Positions 1 to 13,043 are shown, numbered from the stretch's first letter. The stretch is 64,000 nt of DNA from Stratiolaelaps scimitus (GCA_019614645.1 JABWDB010000011.1:4265501-4329500), one strand, 5' to 3'. A program made the numbers and translations. Notes: generated by a model not told the origin, from the letters alone.

Positions 1-121
1 GGCTATGTGTTCGCCGTGTTGCATACCGGCGTCATCGTTAACAACCCGCCAATTCCTCGCTGGCCGGCCTTTGAAGTTCTTGAGTCCTGTCGCGATCTGA
101 AGCTTCGCATTACTCAACCCT

Positions 122-509
122 TCATCTTAGCATACGCTTCACTCCGACGAGCTGGTCCAAGGGAACAACGTCCCAATCTTCTCCCAGGTAGCTAGATATT
201 CGATCGAGGTCTTCAGAGGTCTTCACGCACATGCAAAATAAATCTCGAAAATGCGACTCGTAAGCGAAATCACCGCTGCGACTCTTGTTCAAATCGCTGC
301 TGTATCCACGTTGTTCAAGCAGCAAGGTGGCGCGCGATAAGAAGCTCAAAATAGCGTCCTCCTTTTCCGGGCTATGCTCGTTCAACGTAATGATCGGCAG
401 TCGGCGACATGTACCGAGCACGTTGAAAAGCTCGACGGGGCACTTTCTCAGACCCTGTCCATTACGATTTGATTCTATCGGCCGGCAAGACTCGCCGGGT
501 GCGTGCTGA
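122..509 (-). CDS. C-terminal exon of an unrecognised protein (partial)
   Basis: An open frame on the minus strand runs from about 555 down to a TGA at 122-124. It carries normal-looking protein composition (mixed charge, leucine-rich helices, the stretch SYLGEDWDVVPLDQLVG near the end) and no low-complexity. No convincing ATG opens it. A minus-strand AG at 510-511 is a plausible splice acceptor, so this is probably the last coding exon of a gene whose other exons are not identified; they may lie upstream on the minus strand between 510 and about 1900. I do not recognise the family. It could also be a chance frame, but about 130 codons without a stop at this base composition is moderately unlikely. 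Confidence 0.4.
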
Positions 510-1988
510 CTGCGTACCCGACTGGCCTGCGTGCTGGTACGCGACCCGGGTCAACTAGAGCAGTTCGGCCAGCGTGACACTCGAGACAAGAGGAGACACA
601 CGGCCGCCGGCCTCTCCGCCATAATCAACTATAGCACAAATAATAGATATCGTTGTAATTATTGCTATCGGCCGGCACGAACAATCTAACAACGAGCGAT
701 CAATGTTTTCTCGTGCGATTGTCTGCGCGATAATCAGCCGTAGTCATAATCAGTATAGATAGTGCAAACAGGGCACGATAAGTAAAAGTCAAAATACAGA
801 ACGCCTGACGACAACGACGCACATAAAGGAGACGAAATATTAACATCATACATGCATTCATATGTGAAGATATCACATAGACGCTAATTGGTGACAGCGG
901 AGATAGCTTATTATATCATCATGCTGAAGGCCGCACAAGGGCGAGGACCGAGTCGTTTCGGGTGTGCGCAGGCATTGCGGTGTGCGTGTGCCATGTCAAT
1001 CAATGGCTCGGTCGTCAAACACTCCCGTTGTCGGGAGGTGTCGAGCGTCCAGCAGTTCGGCGGACCAATTAGCTGTGTTAACTTAATTGGGCCTGTTGGG
1101 AAATGGAATCGTTTCTGGTCGGTGGAGCGACCGGAGCAGAATTTGAAAACAAAATCGTGTCGAGTCTCCATCTTGTTAGACAGGATGAACATGGACCCAT
1201 TGGTGCAATTCTGATTTTGAACAAGCGGATTACTAGAGATTCTGCGCCAGAATCGATTCTGGATATGATATTATGATTTTCCGGCGCAGCAGAAAGTCGC
1301 TGCTTTGTTATGGTGGATTCGCTGTAAGATTCCACTTCTGTCATGTTCGCCTTTTGCAGATAAATAGCCAGATTCTAACAGGTAACAGCGAACGTGGACA
1401 TTACTCGTTGTCTTGGTTGATAATTCGATGAAAATTTTGCATTCTCGATTTGATTGGGTGATTTAGGCCTTTGTTGCTTCGTCCAGACATTGAGGCATAT
1501 ACGTTTTCATGGAACCAGTTCATGACTAAGCCAACTAGCCTATAGTTATCCACGTTCAACTTCATCCACTATTGTTTTGTTGAAGGAACTTGTGGTTATA
1601 GACGCCCACTAGCTTTCTGGTACTGGGTTCTTTTCCTCTTTTCGAGCAAATTTCCTCTTCTCCAAAAAACTAGCAGGAAGAAACCTTTCTTCTTTGAGGT
1701 CCCGCAATTGATATACGGCAGATATAATCTGGACAACCTTTCGATTAACGTAATCACACTGATGACTGTCCCCATATTGGCGTATACGTGTGCCAGCTAC
1801 CTTGGGGACAGACGATACTAACTATGCGAATAGTAACATCGAATGCATTCAAACACTTGAACATTGCCTAGGCATTAAGGTTAGGAGGAGTGGACGCGGG
1901 GTCATTCATTTATTCAATGATGTATTGATGGAGGGCAGCGTACATAACTTGATTTTGAACTCTTGCCCATAACCGCAAGCAGATACAG
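510..1988. other. No gene recognised; probable intergenic or intron sequence
   Basis: I see no coding pattern, repeat family or RNA gene here. The missing first coding exon of the cuticular gene (its ATG and the first signal-peptide residues) should lie in or before this stretch. I cannot place it. Confidence 0.4.
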
Positions 1989-4900
1989 CACGTGGCAGTG
2001 TGTAGTGTCGCACTGTGCACACTTGTCGGAGCACAGTTCCCGTTCAGGGGCTCTTCGCAGTCGTCAGGCAACTTCGGCGGCGATTTCCAGCCGTTTACAA
2101 ACTTTGACCAGTACGCAAGAAACTCGCCGGCCACAACCAGCGGCTTCGGTTACGGGAGTGCTCCGCAAAGGTTTGTGTTGTTTTCTATTGCCAAAATTCT
2201 GCCCGATAATAGGATGGGTAGGATAGGTATGTCCAGTGGATATGCAAGGACATCGTCACGGTGGCTCCGAGGGCTCGGAACCCCGGTTGCGTCTACGGTT
2301 TGAATCCCGCGGCACATACACGTATGCTTTGGTGTAATACAAGAGTAGTTCTAAGCCATGATCCGAGTAACTACCCCTCTAGGACAAAGGAACAAATCTG
2401 TCGAAATCGACGGTTCGTTTAACGACAGAGCTGTGTCATTTTGCTCGTCGTGTCCGTCCCGTTCTTGTGCTTAGCTATAACATCCTAACGCCGCTTCGAC
2501 GTCTTCACGTTTCAGCAGCAACCCGAGCGGCAACTATGACTTGAGTAGGTCGTTCAACTTTGATCGTCAGTCGATAAATGACGTGCCCCAGGGTTTCTCC
2601 ACGACAGGACAAAATTTCCAGGTATGCTGCACACAGCTCGAACACAGCTGGCTATTATGGATCGCCAGCACTTTCAAGTATTATCTCTAATTGTCTGCAC
2701 AGACAAACCGCATTCATCCATTTGTCATATTGCCGTTACGTCGTTTAAGAGTCTCTGCTCGAGATCGTTAATAAACTAATCCTAAACTAAACTAAACTTT
2801 TTCGGGCTGACTCTCAGCCAATAAACTAATCCTGCGTACCGTTAACTACTCTCTACGCGAAAACATGAAATCCTTTCTAGGCTCCCCGATTCCAGCCCAC
2901 GCAGTATCAGCCTGCAAATTATCAGGCCCCCTCGTTTAATGTACCCACACCGACCTCTCCACCAATTCGATATCAATCGGCCCCCGCTCAACAATACCAG
3001 CTAAGTAACTTCCAGCATCCAACCGCGCCACCGCAATACCGCCCGCAGACGTTCCAGCCACGGGCCATCGCAAATGTTCAGCCTTACAGGCCACCGCCGA
3101 CACAGCGGCCTTACCAGGCCCAACCAATTGCTACAACGCAGTATCAGCTGCCACCCGCACAGCAGTATCAGGCTCCACCACCTCAGCGATATCAGGCCCC
3201 ACAGCAGTATCAGGCCCCACCACCTCAGCGATATCAGGCCCCACCACCTCAGCAATATCAGGCTCCGCCGCCTCAGCAATATCAGCAGCCGGAACAGCAG
3301 CGGCCGCGAAACGCTTTCGTGGATAGGGCCAGCCTCTCGTACGATGCGGCGGCCCCCGCGGCTGCACCATACACTCCGGTGCAGCAGGGCCGGCAAGAGC
3401 CGCCGACGAACTCGGCTCAGCGACAACAGGCGGCAGAAAGGCCTGCGGTAGTCCACGCGCCAGCACCTGTCCACTATGTCAGTATCGGGTCGAAACTCGA
3501 GGGTGACTACAATTTCGGATACGATACGGGAAAGGCGGCAAATGGCGACGAGTCGTTCAGACGAGAGACGCGTGACCCTGACGGAACCGTACGAGGCTCG
3601 TACGGCTATGTGGATTCGAACGGGAAACAGATTACCGTACACTACGAAGCGGGTAAAGAAGGCTTCAAGATTCTGTCCGACGATGAGGCGAAGGGCAAAC
3701 GTGAGCAGGCTGCCAAGGGACAGAATAGCCTTGGCGATGGCCGTCCCCAGGCCCAGGGTGGATTACCACCTCAAGGTAGGTGGGGGGGGGGGGGTGAAGC
3801 TCAGAGGTTTCGAGCTGAGACACTAATATGTAGTGGTAGCACCTAGCCCATTCTATTTTTGTCCCACTAAAGCTATTCAAGAAGTCCTCTTTCGAAGCTG
3901 AGGACTTTGACCTCGATAACAACTCTTGTACCCAATCTACTTCGATAACAACTCTTGTACCCAATCGACTTCGGTTACTTCTTCTGTAATTGGCCTGTGT
4001 TACGTCACAGCTTTATTGGTCCTTATTGACACCTACAAACCAATTGTTCGCTGGGCTGATTTTTCGTTGCAGTAATTTCGAGGCCGGCTCAAGATATCGC
4101 GGTTCAGCAGTCGGCACCTCAGCTCGCTTCCGACGCTCCTCGGAACGAAGGCGCGCCTCGACGTCTGCGCAAACGGTGCGAATTTCCACGTTCGCTGCCT
4201 TTTTGTAAACTGTAATCGCTCGTGTTCGCATGTAAACTCAACCATGGCTGCTACGAGTGGACAACACGAAACCTCTGCGTTGGTCCATTTACAGCCGAAA
4301 TATGATATATACGTCTAGTGAAGGACTGATATGAATTTGGGTTCCATACGTGATAGCCAGCCTTCTTGCCTTCCGAATAGACGCCTACGCGAGATTCGTC
4401 CACAATTTTATAGACTTCATAAACACTTCTCTCAAAGTACTATATATATATATATATAAATATATATAGTATATATATATAAATATATATAGTATATATA
4501 TATAAATATATATAGTAATATATACACTCAATTTGTGTTTTCTTATTTTGCTGCCCAACAGACGCCGCCAGCGACGTGCCGTCGACAACGACGCCGATGA
4601 CGAAGACGATAGCGATGACGTAAAGCCACGGAAAGCCTTCGGATCACGCGTTTCCTCATCCGGGTCGCTCCGACCTACGGGATCCCCGCGGCCGAACCGA
4701 ATCCGTACCCGACGTCCCATCAACCCTGACGGACGGAGCCTGCGTCCAACTCGACGACCCGGCAGCATCGGCGACGATTCTCCGCCCCCTGCTCGACACA
4801 GGCAAGTGGCACGCACTCGGGTCGTCATCCGGACAACGACACCTCTGCCGGCGCCTCCCACAGCTAGGCCGACAGTACCCCGCCGTCGGGTGATTCCGTC

Positions 4901-5726
4901 GCCCGCGCCGACACCACCAACGCTCGAGGACGTCGTCGCTCCTCCTCCACAGCCCAAACGTCGCCGTAAGATCAGGAGAAAGTTCAGGACAACCATTGCG
5001 CCAGTGCTAGGGGGAACACCGTCGTTCACTCAGAATCAGCTGATTGAGGCACGCTCGCCCGTTGTGCTTGAACGGACACCCGTCCTCCCACCGGCTCCAC
5101 CGAGTCCGATAGCTCCGTTCAGGGGTTCATCTATTGCGTCCGTGCCTTCCACATCGGTCACGCCCCCAAGCACAACCGCCAGTCAGATTCAACGGCCGCA
5201 ACAGATCCTGACGCCGGCCTTCCTTCAGCCGCCACCGCAATTCCAGCCCGCTGCCGAATCACCCGTTGTAAGCAGATTCAATCAGCCCCCAAGCAATCCC
5301 TACGCGCAGCATGTCGACAGTCCTCAATCGCTGTACGACCAGCTGACCAACTCGATCTACCAGGAAGCTGGACGGGTACCGACTACAAGAACCCTCCAAC
5401 CGCACCAGCAACAGGTCGGCGTGCCCCGATACTCTCCCGTGCAACAACAACCATTCCGGTTCCAGCAAGCTGCCCCTTCGCAGTTCCCCTACCAAGCGCA
5501 ATACGGTGCCGCAGGACCATTCCCCGTCTCGCAGAGCTTCCAGTCCCCTCAGTTCTCCAGCCCTTACCAGGTAAGGCCGCGATTCCAGCAGGCCGGCTAC
5601 CAGACGCCGCGCTACCACACGCAGGCATCGGCCAATCAAGACCTCTACCCATACGCCTCGGATCAGCAGTTCAGCCATCATCCGAGCCTTCTATCGTACG
5701 ATATTGGATCAGCGCGAGGACTCTAA
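1989..5726 (+). CDS. Cuticular protein with RR chitin-binding domain, Pro/Gln-rich (5 exons seen, 5' end missing)
   Basis: Five exons join in phase: 1989-2170, 2516-2621, 2881-3775, 4073-4175 and 4562-5726, each bounded by AG and GT, totalling 2451 nt (817 codons including the TAA). Exon 1 starts inside a signal peptide (hydrophobic VAVCSVALCTLVGAQ), so the ATG must sit in a small upstream exon, as is usual for arthropod cuticle genes. Next come a Phe/Asn/Ser-rich stretch, a long Pro/Gln/Tyr region with QYQAPPPQ repeats, and then the chitin_bind_4 domain (EGDYNFGYDTGKAANGDESF onward). Exon 4 is short and basic. Exon 5 opens with a basic/acidic block (RRRQRRAV, DDEDDSDD) and continues as a Pro/Gln/Ser-rich tail ending YDIGSARGL. 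The family is secreted and binds chitin in the extracellular cuticle. The joining of exon 4 to exon 5 is inferred from phase: if exon 4 is read through instead, it ends at a TAA at 4213-4215. Confidence 0.8.
3139..3300 (+). repeat. Coding tandem repeat QYQAPPPQ
   Basis: About six imperfect copies of a 7- to 9-residue Gln/Tyr/Ala/Pro unit lie inside exon 3 of the cuticular gene. Similar Pro/Gln/Tyr repeats are common in structural cuticle proteins. Confidence 0.8.
3487..3678 (+). other. Rebers-Riddiford (chitin_bind_4) domain
   Basis: The domain begins GSKLEGDYNFGYDTG and ends QITVHYEAGKEGFKIL. The family hallmarks are visible: the aromatic-rich strand (YNFGYDTG), the central G-x-Y-G-Y-V-D-S-N-G-K motif, and the closing hydrophobic V-x-Y-x-A-x-x-x-G-F. 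It lies in the middle of a long protein, about 260 residues from the visible N-terminus, rather than near one end as in many short cuticle proteins. Confidence 0.9.
4441..4525. repeat. AT-rich microsatellite with tandem TATAGTA-type units
   Basis: An intronic (TA)n tract is organised as three repeats of a unit of about 32 bp containing a tataaatatata core, just upstream of the exon 5 acceptor of the cuticular gene. Confidence 0.8.
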
Positions 5727-7009
5727 GCCGGGTTCATCTCGACAATCGGCGCTAACGACACCTGCCTGATACTCGTCGACGTTGTGCTGCCTGCATTCAT
5801 CCTCGTTGAGTTTCGCCCCTACAGCGCGTTCCAACCACAGCAAGGACGGCAAACAAGCGTCTATGTGGGTACATTGATTTGTTAGGCTTGTGGGTGCGCC
5901 GACCCCGCATCGACGAAGTCCGTCGCGAAGTCGGGGGGATAATCGTCGTCGACGCCGACAATCACCGTTTTTCCTTGTGCGAGGCCCAGTCATTTGGTAG
6001 CACGCCATCACCTGTATAGGATCATCCTCTCTGTAATCATTCACCCGTCGTTGTTGTGACACTGTTGTGCAACATGTTGCGCAAAAACTGACACAAGATA
6101 TATAGTGGATGATAGCGATGTTTTTTATCGCTATCATTTCATGCTTTGCGCAGATATAAAGACATCATTCGATACGCATAATGATATCGGGGCCAGACTC
6201 TGATGAACTGCTATCTGATATGTACTAAAAACAATATTGATAATGATAATAATAAAAATGCTAACGATATTGTGTTGTACGGACGGAAGCACTTGAGAGT
6301 GCTCGCGGCATTGCGTGACTCGTCGATATTGCCGCAGCTCGAGGATGTTCGTTTGTTATGTATTAAAATAAAAATAATAAATGTACTATTTAACTAATGA
6401 ACATTTGCGCCTGTTGATCTAATAGCGTTGTATATCTATATCAGCCGCCCTATGCAGCTCTCGGTGTCGTAGGTCGGCCTAGTTGTTTGGTGTTCGACCG
6501 TAACACTGTTGATTTGCCACAGTGAAAAATTTAAATCTGCCCTGGAGCACGGGACAGAAACAGTGGCCTCGGATTACCGAGCGTTATAGACATGATTGCT
6601 AGTGATACTCTTGTATACAGATGTGAAACACGGGAGAACTTTCCCACCCCCTTGAAGTGGCAAGCTGCCTAAGAAATGATTACCCCAGTAGAGCTCATTA
6701 CGATTACGTACATGATGCTCATTATTCGGCTAATAAGAAATAGGGAGCTGATTTACGGAGCAGCCAAAGATAAAGGTAAAGGTTCTATTGGTTTATTAAA
6801 GGAGCTGCATTTTTATAATGCTTAGCGCACTTTGATTATCACGAACTGTTCGCGATAATATCGCTAGAAGAAGCGCTTCCCGCATTATCAACAGTAGACC
6901 GCTTCGTGCCGATTACAATTGTGTTCATACATTTTAATAACTTCTTCAAAAAGCCTTTCAATATACCTAGATATCCGCCTTCAGACTATGAAAACGTCGA
7001 CCCCGGTGG
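5727..7009. other. 3' flank of cuticular gene; no further gene seen
   Basis: Candidate polyadenylation signals (AATAAA-like words) occur at about 6365-6385. The rest is AT-rich sequence in which I see no gene or repeat family. Confidence 0.45.
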
Positions 7010-7175
7010 CATGATGCATACGTGTGCGCCTTGCAACCGGAGGAGACGAGTAGGTGCACGGGTTCGATTCCCACCGTTGCACAATTGCATTTAAAGGGGC
7101 TTGTCCATCTTATGAAGCGAATGCCTAAAGCACAACGGCGGACGTTAAATGTTAGCTGTGAGTCAGCCCGAAAAA
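7010..7175 (+). repeat. tRNA-like SINE copy (pol III B box)
   Basis: A perfect pol III B box, GGTTCGATTCC, lies at 7061-7071, with an A-box-like TGGCATGATGC about 50 bp upstream and tRNA-like flanks. The segment from TGTGCGCCTTGCAA to the GAGTCAGCC-like tail recurs at about 19780-19975 and 31921-32116, so this is a dispersed repeat and not a single tRNA gene. No cloverleaf can be folded with confidence. A tRNA-derived SINE is the best reading. Confidence 0.65.
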
Positions 7176-7599
7176 TTGATTTAAGCCATGAAAACATAAG
7201 AAACGACATACACACGCAGTGTGAGAGAGACAAGAGACACGAATTTGCCATCACTACGCGAACGGCGCCCTTCGCGCGCTGCCGGTTGAAGCAGCCGACA
7301 GAGCACCGTTGTTGCAGCCTCTTCTCTCGCATGGACTCCACAAGCGCGCTATCTCTCGCATTCTCGATCGCTGATTCGCCGCCACCTTCTCGCCCGAACA
7401 AACAAACCGAGCGACACTAACAGCAACAACAACAATAACAGTCAATATTATCACGCTGTACATACAGGTGCGGTGTATTCCATCGTGTTGTTGTTGTGGT
7501 AATTGTTTGTGCTCCATTCGAGTGAGTGCTCTCGCCGTATTTTTCTGAACGAGCGGACGTTTCCCTCGCTTCGTCGTGCAAGTCAGACAGCGTGTGCGT

Positions 7600-10500
7600 A
7601 TGAAGAGACGGAGCTCATCGGCAACCCCCGCGGAAAAGGTAAGTGATCTGCAAACGGTGCTGGTGCTGCCTCGGGTCGTTTTTTCGATGTTGAACGAGTC
7701 GAGTCTCGCGGGATCGCCCAACGGACGATTCTGGAGAGGCCACAAGGCCCAGACTGGGCGCTCCACCATGTGCTCGTTGGAGCGCTGGAAGTCAGAAGTA
7801 CCCAACCGGGTATTCGATGATTGTGGGAGCGGGCGGTGGGGTTGAGGGTGGATAAGCACGCACATAGAAAAAAATTGTATACGATCATTTGCATTTAGTG
7901 GAGGGAACAGCAATTCGTGTTGAATCGGACACCTGCCCCTCTGTTTTTGCCAATTGAGTTCAATTTGAGGGACGTTACGCTGTACCACAGCAAAATGCAT
8001 GTATTCTATTTAGCTGTGCATCCCGCTTGATTCAATCGGCAATCGATTACAGATGGAGGAGATGAATTTCTGCTTCGACACCACCGACGAAGACAACCGT
8101 CCCTTGCAGCGGCAAAAGTCGACGGCGCCTGTACCCAGCGGACGCGCTGGGATTGTCAGCACTCAGCTCGTCATCTACGACTGGCCCGTCTATGACCTCA
8201 AGACTCTCTGTACCCGCATGGAAGAGTTCGTAAACCTCTTGCTTTCCTCTTAGTTGTGTGTCTACACGTTATTAGGAATTATTGGCTAGAGCCAGTTGTT
8301 ATTAGTTGGGCAGGATTGTGCAAGAAACGAATTTCTGCTAAGGCGGATTGAAACGAACAAGCATCGTCTGGACAATTTCGGTTCGACCTCGCCCATGAAC
8401 GATAGTGTTCTTCGTCAGACAGGCGCACGACACATATCCTACAGTACTAGGTGGCACTTATTTTCTTTATTATCTTTGATTTTATCATATATGTAAGTAT
8501 GTAGCGAGATTTTGTGCATATGAGCGAAGCCTACAACTGTTAATCGTTCTCACATTGTAAAAAATACGTGAATCGCACAACACGCATATATATATTCCGG
8601 CCGAATCCTGCGTACAATGCGCCCTATAATGAATTTGAACTTTCAGGGCTAGCCTGCGACTACCGCGTTTGGCAACAACCCCCTATAACAAAGTCGAAGC
8701 GCGCATGGACTGGAATGAGGTGGCTTTCGGTGAACGGACCGCTGAGGAGTGTCGCGTAAAATGGCAGCAGATCTCAGCCAACGTGAGGTAGGACTCAAAG
8801 CAACAAACACGCACAGCACAGCATGATTTACACGGCATTTTTATTCAATTGGCATGGCCTGCATTATACTCACGTCGAACGTCTGCTCTTGGAGGCGTTC
8901 TCCCGGTGGAACCTTAACGGTGTTCGTTTTACCTTTCCCCGATGCCGTCTCAGAAATAAATATAATTATTAAGAAATCTTACAATGTTACGAGGAAAGAC
9001 GACCCTGTATATATATATTTATATATATATATATATATAGTGCAGGCGTATGCATACGTCTCTAACTAGATTTAATTAAATACGATCTCACATAATTCGT
9101 AGTGCTATTGATACCTACGTGTACCTAAACAGCGATCGATAGATTGCAGAGATATATTTATTTTCCTTGTAAGAAAGGCTAGTGTGTGGTGAAATATTGA
9201 GGAGATGCAGCTGCCTCATATATTCGTCCCGTCGGCGGTATCTGTTACGCAGGAACTTTCGTACGATCTCCGAAATGCTGACCGACACGCAACGCTGGCT
9301 GGAGTCAAAACCCCGCAAGGCGAAACTGGCTCTCACAGATCATCCCGATAAACCGACGAGACCGGCCTCAATTTTCATTCGGTTCGTACAAAATCACCGA
9401 GCAGAAATTATCTGCTCAACGTTTCAATTCGTCACTATTCGTTCACTAGCGGCAGTGTTTTGTCATTGGAATATAACGAACGTAGGGTGAACCTGCGTGC
9501 CATTTTGGACAGTTGGAAGAGCCTGAAGCCTAGAACACTGCGTTAGGCCTTTTTTTGTTAGTTGCTGAAAAGAACTGCAGTATTGTATTGAGAAACGAAT
9601 TCGACGAGCTGCGACAAAATGAGTATTTCCTGTTATTGAAGTCGTCAACGAAAGCTGTTCTGAGTTTTCCGCTCATTATTCGACGATACCTTCTAGATAT
9701 ATGGCGTCGGAGATCCCGAATATGAAGGCAAAATATCCATCAATGGGTCACAGAGATATCGTACGAAAGATTGGTGAGACTTACAAAACGATCTCGCCAG
9801 CGAGAATTACACAGGTTAGTAATCGCAGGCGCAAAATGGCTCCCTTCTCAAATTCAGCTGTAGGCCGGTGCAGGTTGAATGCAGCCTGCTGATGTAGGAA
9901 TATAATTTAATCGACAAAATTTTGTTATGATTTGAACGCAGTATGATATAATGAGTGCAAGTGCACCGCCTGGATGGAGGCTCCTGAGATCAACCACGAT
10001 TTTTCTTTTCGACCTTGTTGCTATTGACGGTGGTGTAACCTGCTAACTCGTGGTAACCCTTGTATCTAGATGAAAGCAGAATATCAACGAGAGAGCGACG
10101 AGTACTTACAGCGTTTGGAGAAATTCTACGCCGAGCATCCCGAAGCGGCTCCGTATTCGCGGACGGCGAACAGCGCGTTGGGCAATAACGGGACTGCATT
10201 CATGCATTTCGTCGAAGAAAAGATCAGGGAACCCAATTTCGCAAATGTTAGTTCAGCATTTTCTACATTATATATATATATATAGCGCAATTCGGGTTAG
10301 CAGGCTGTCAAAGTCTATGGACAGACAAAATCCAATCTCGCACATCTCAATACTTCTCTTTCTAAAATGGAGGTGTTTCTGAACTTAAGCCGAGCAAATT
10401 GCTCGTGCCGCAAGCGTCTGAAGTGACACTTGAGTATTGTCACCTCACTATCGCATTATGGCTCTGTAAAGGACATACGCTCTATCTCTTATGCTCATAG

Positions 10501-13043
10501 ACTCATGTGCTTACATATGACGGATGCTGCGTACACCTACACTAAATCGGATACTGGCAGCTGAGGACTAAAAATAAATCTCCGCCTTGATTGATCGCGG
10601 CGTTACAGGCAACGAAGAACGAGTTGCGAGCAACTTGGAATAAATTAAGCGACGAGAAAAAGATTGCATACATTGAAGCGGCCCTTGATACCAATCGGCG
10701 AGCGGAAAGTCAAAGTTCAACGCTCATGCCTAAAGCGGTAAGGCGAATGCGGCTTAACTCAACGAAATGACATGAAACTGTATATATATATATATATATA
10801 TATACATATATATACATATATATATGGTAGTAGTTACAGTAGTCACACGACACTCGTAGGGATAATTTTCTCGACTGCAATCTTCTTCAACCAGATTGAC
10901 TCATCCAGTTTTCATCGCTCAGTCAGCGGGAAGGGGCGGTAACGATGCTTGTGGCTTTCGTGTTGATTGCGGCCATTTCGCTATCTATTATATATATATA
11001 TATATATCACGTTCTCTTCCAGACATGCGATGTGCTAAGCAAGGACGAACGTGAACTCTACGATCGCTTCCTGGGCAAACCAACACGGCCCCCAGCGACG
11101 GGTTTCGCTCTGTTCAAGTCAATCGCCTCTGTCGAGCTAAAGGACCTTAACGCCGTTGAACGAAACAGTAAGCGACTGATAAAGAAACTTCAACGAATTT
11201 GTTCGATCCTCTCAGCGAGTGACTTTTACATCATCGGATGACATTTAGATAATATGGACATTGCACAGTCTGCATAGTAACAGATATGCACGTCATGATA
11301 TTTGCGTATTCATCTGATCAGAAACACTTTGAAGAGGGATAAGCCTGTTTGATTATCACATATGATAGTATGGTTTTGTTGAGACTTGATCCCCATAAAC
11401 GTAGTTATGTAATAATTAAAAATAACAGCAATTTATTAACGTATACAATATATATATTGTTTAACGTTCGTTTATTTCAGAGGAGTATCACGATCGCTGG
11501 TCGTTGATGTCGCGCGCAGAACAAAACAAGTTCAATAATGAGATTAAACTTATGCGCCAGTCATTCGACAATGACATGGTTGAATACTTGAAACGGCTTA
11601 AACAGAGAGAGCAACTTCTCATCGAAAACGGACCAGGAATGTAAGCTGATACGTTAACTATATGTATTTTCTAGCATCACAACTGGTGTGCATTCTCTGA
11701 AAATTAGCCTGAAACGGGAATTTTGATTAATTTTTCAAATTTTAGTTAGGCAATATATGAGATAAATTCTAACGACTTTTACTTCCGAGACGGCCCCCGA
11801 GAACTGATATCTCTCTCTCTCTTTCTCTCTCTCTCGTTGGTTGAATTTGATTAGAGAGATGATTTAATACTGGCTGTAAGTCAGCCGAAAAAATTACTTT
11901 TTACTTTAGTGGCTTGACGGACTCTCGGATCAAAGGCGAGCGCTCCGATGTCACCACGAGCTAACGCATATGTCTGGCTTCCTTTAGCTGTGTTAAAATG
12001 CCCGCGACGTTGTCGAACGGGAAGGCGGACTCGGGTTCGCCGAGAAAGTCGCATTTGCTATCAGCATCCGCGGCGTCCTCCACGAGGACGGCACCTGTTA
12101 CTCAGCACAGTGCGTCCCGTAAAAGGAAGATGGATATTACAGTGGGAAGCGACGAAGAAATCATAGATGCTATAGACTGTTTGACGACGCCGTCGAAACC
12201 GCAACGAAAATATAGCCAGACAACTGCATTTGTCACTCCTGGCGGCAAAATGGATTCATTAGACAATGATAAAATGGCACCGCGTACGAGAGGCAGAGCC
12301 TGCGGTACGCCGGCAAAAGTCAGCCAAGCCGGCAGCTCAAGGATCACCGCCTTGAGCTGTTATCAGGAGAGAGAGCTAGAAAACTGGCGTGAAATCAATC
12401 CTGGCCTATCGGATAAACAGGTAAGCCCGAATAGGTTCATTTATGCACAAAAAAAAACACAACGAAAAACGGTTCCGTGTCGTTGGTGGCTGAGGGGTCC
12501 CCATCGATCTTTGTCGATGCGTGTCATATAATATATAGACGTCCGGTGGACGATGGAGCTGCGGCATTGCCGAGGCCACTTAGTCGTCGACTTGGTTGAT
12601 CTTCAGATTTTACTAAACAGGTTGAAAAAAAAAACAATTTACGCAAAACGAACAAATAGTGCACAAGAATATCAACTACGAAAAATAGTCAACGAGCAAA
12701 ATGGATACAAATTTCTAATATTGCTCAGATCCTGTATTCGCCACTGTGTAGCACATCCGGTACCATTGGATCGACGATTTACGCGTTCCAGATCATCGTC
12801 GCTTCAATTGTATGCTATTCTATAGAATTTGAATCATTCACGTATCGTGTCTATCATAGTGAGCACTTTTCTAGCGGACTCGTCCCTCTATCTCTTCGCT
12901 CTCCGTTTGCCCACTTGCAGTTGCTGAAGTCGATCGCCGCAGCATTCGACGAGTTGCCCGCTAAGAAGAAGGCGAAATGGGCCGCAAAAGCTGAGAAGAG
13001 GTTGCAGAGGATGATGAACGCCGATGGTGATTCAAACGAGTGA
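7600..13043 (+). CDS. Multi-HMG-box nucleolar transcription factor, UBF/UBTF-like (11 exons)
   Basis: Exons by frame and splice sites: 7600-7638, 8053-8229, 8647-8787, 9253-9381, 9697-9814, 10070-10246, 10609-10737, 11023-11167, 11481-11640, 11988-12420 and 12921-13043 (TGA). All junctions agree in phase except exon 2 to exon 3, which is off; a missed micro-exon in 8230-8640 or a non-canonical site would explain it. The protein of about 590 residues contains several HMG-box-like segments. One is a UBF-like first region (RMDWNEVAFGERTAEECRVK, then NFRTISEMLTDTQRWLE). Others follow, including HPDKPTRPASIFIRYMAS and FLGKPTRPPATGFALFKS, and a degenerate last one ends KKKAKWAAKAEKR. UBF proteins bind the rDNA enhancer/promoter in the nucleolus and assist RNA polymerase I. 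The acidic tail of vertebrate UBF is absent. Another multi-HMG protein is possible. Confidence 0.65.
10780..10826. repeat. (TA)n microsatellite, intronic
   Basis: Simple TATATA/TATACA tract in the intron between exons 7 and 8 of the HMG-box gene. A shorter one sits at 10989-11007, and a (TC)n tract at 11811-11836. Confidence 0.9.

Noticed and set aside
3001..3642. 213-residue minus-strand frame
   Set aside because: Antisense shadow of the Pro/Gln-rich cuticular exon; Arg/Leu-rich repetitive translation with no domain.
4013..4245. Overlapping frames of about 70 residues on both strands around exon 4
   Set aside because: Shadows of the short exon 4 (4073-4175) of the cuticular gene.
5709..6137. 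142-residue minus-strand frame after the cuticular gene
   Set aside because: No recognisable domain or splice pattern; it overlaps the 3' flank and looks like a chance frame.
7021..7080. Functional tRNA gene
   Set aside because: The B box and arm-like ends are present, but no cloverleaf folds confidently and the sequence recurs as a dispersed repeat.
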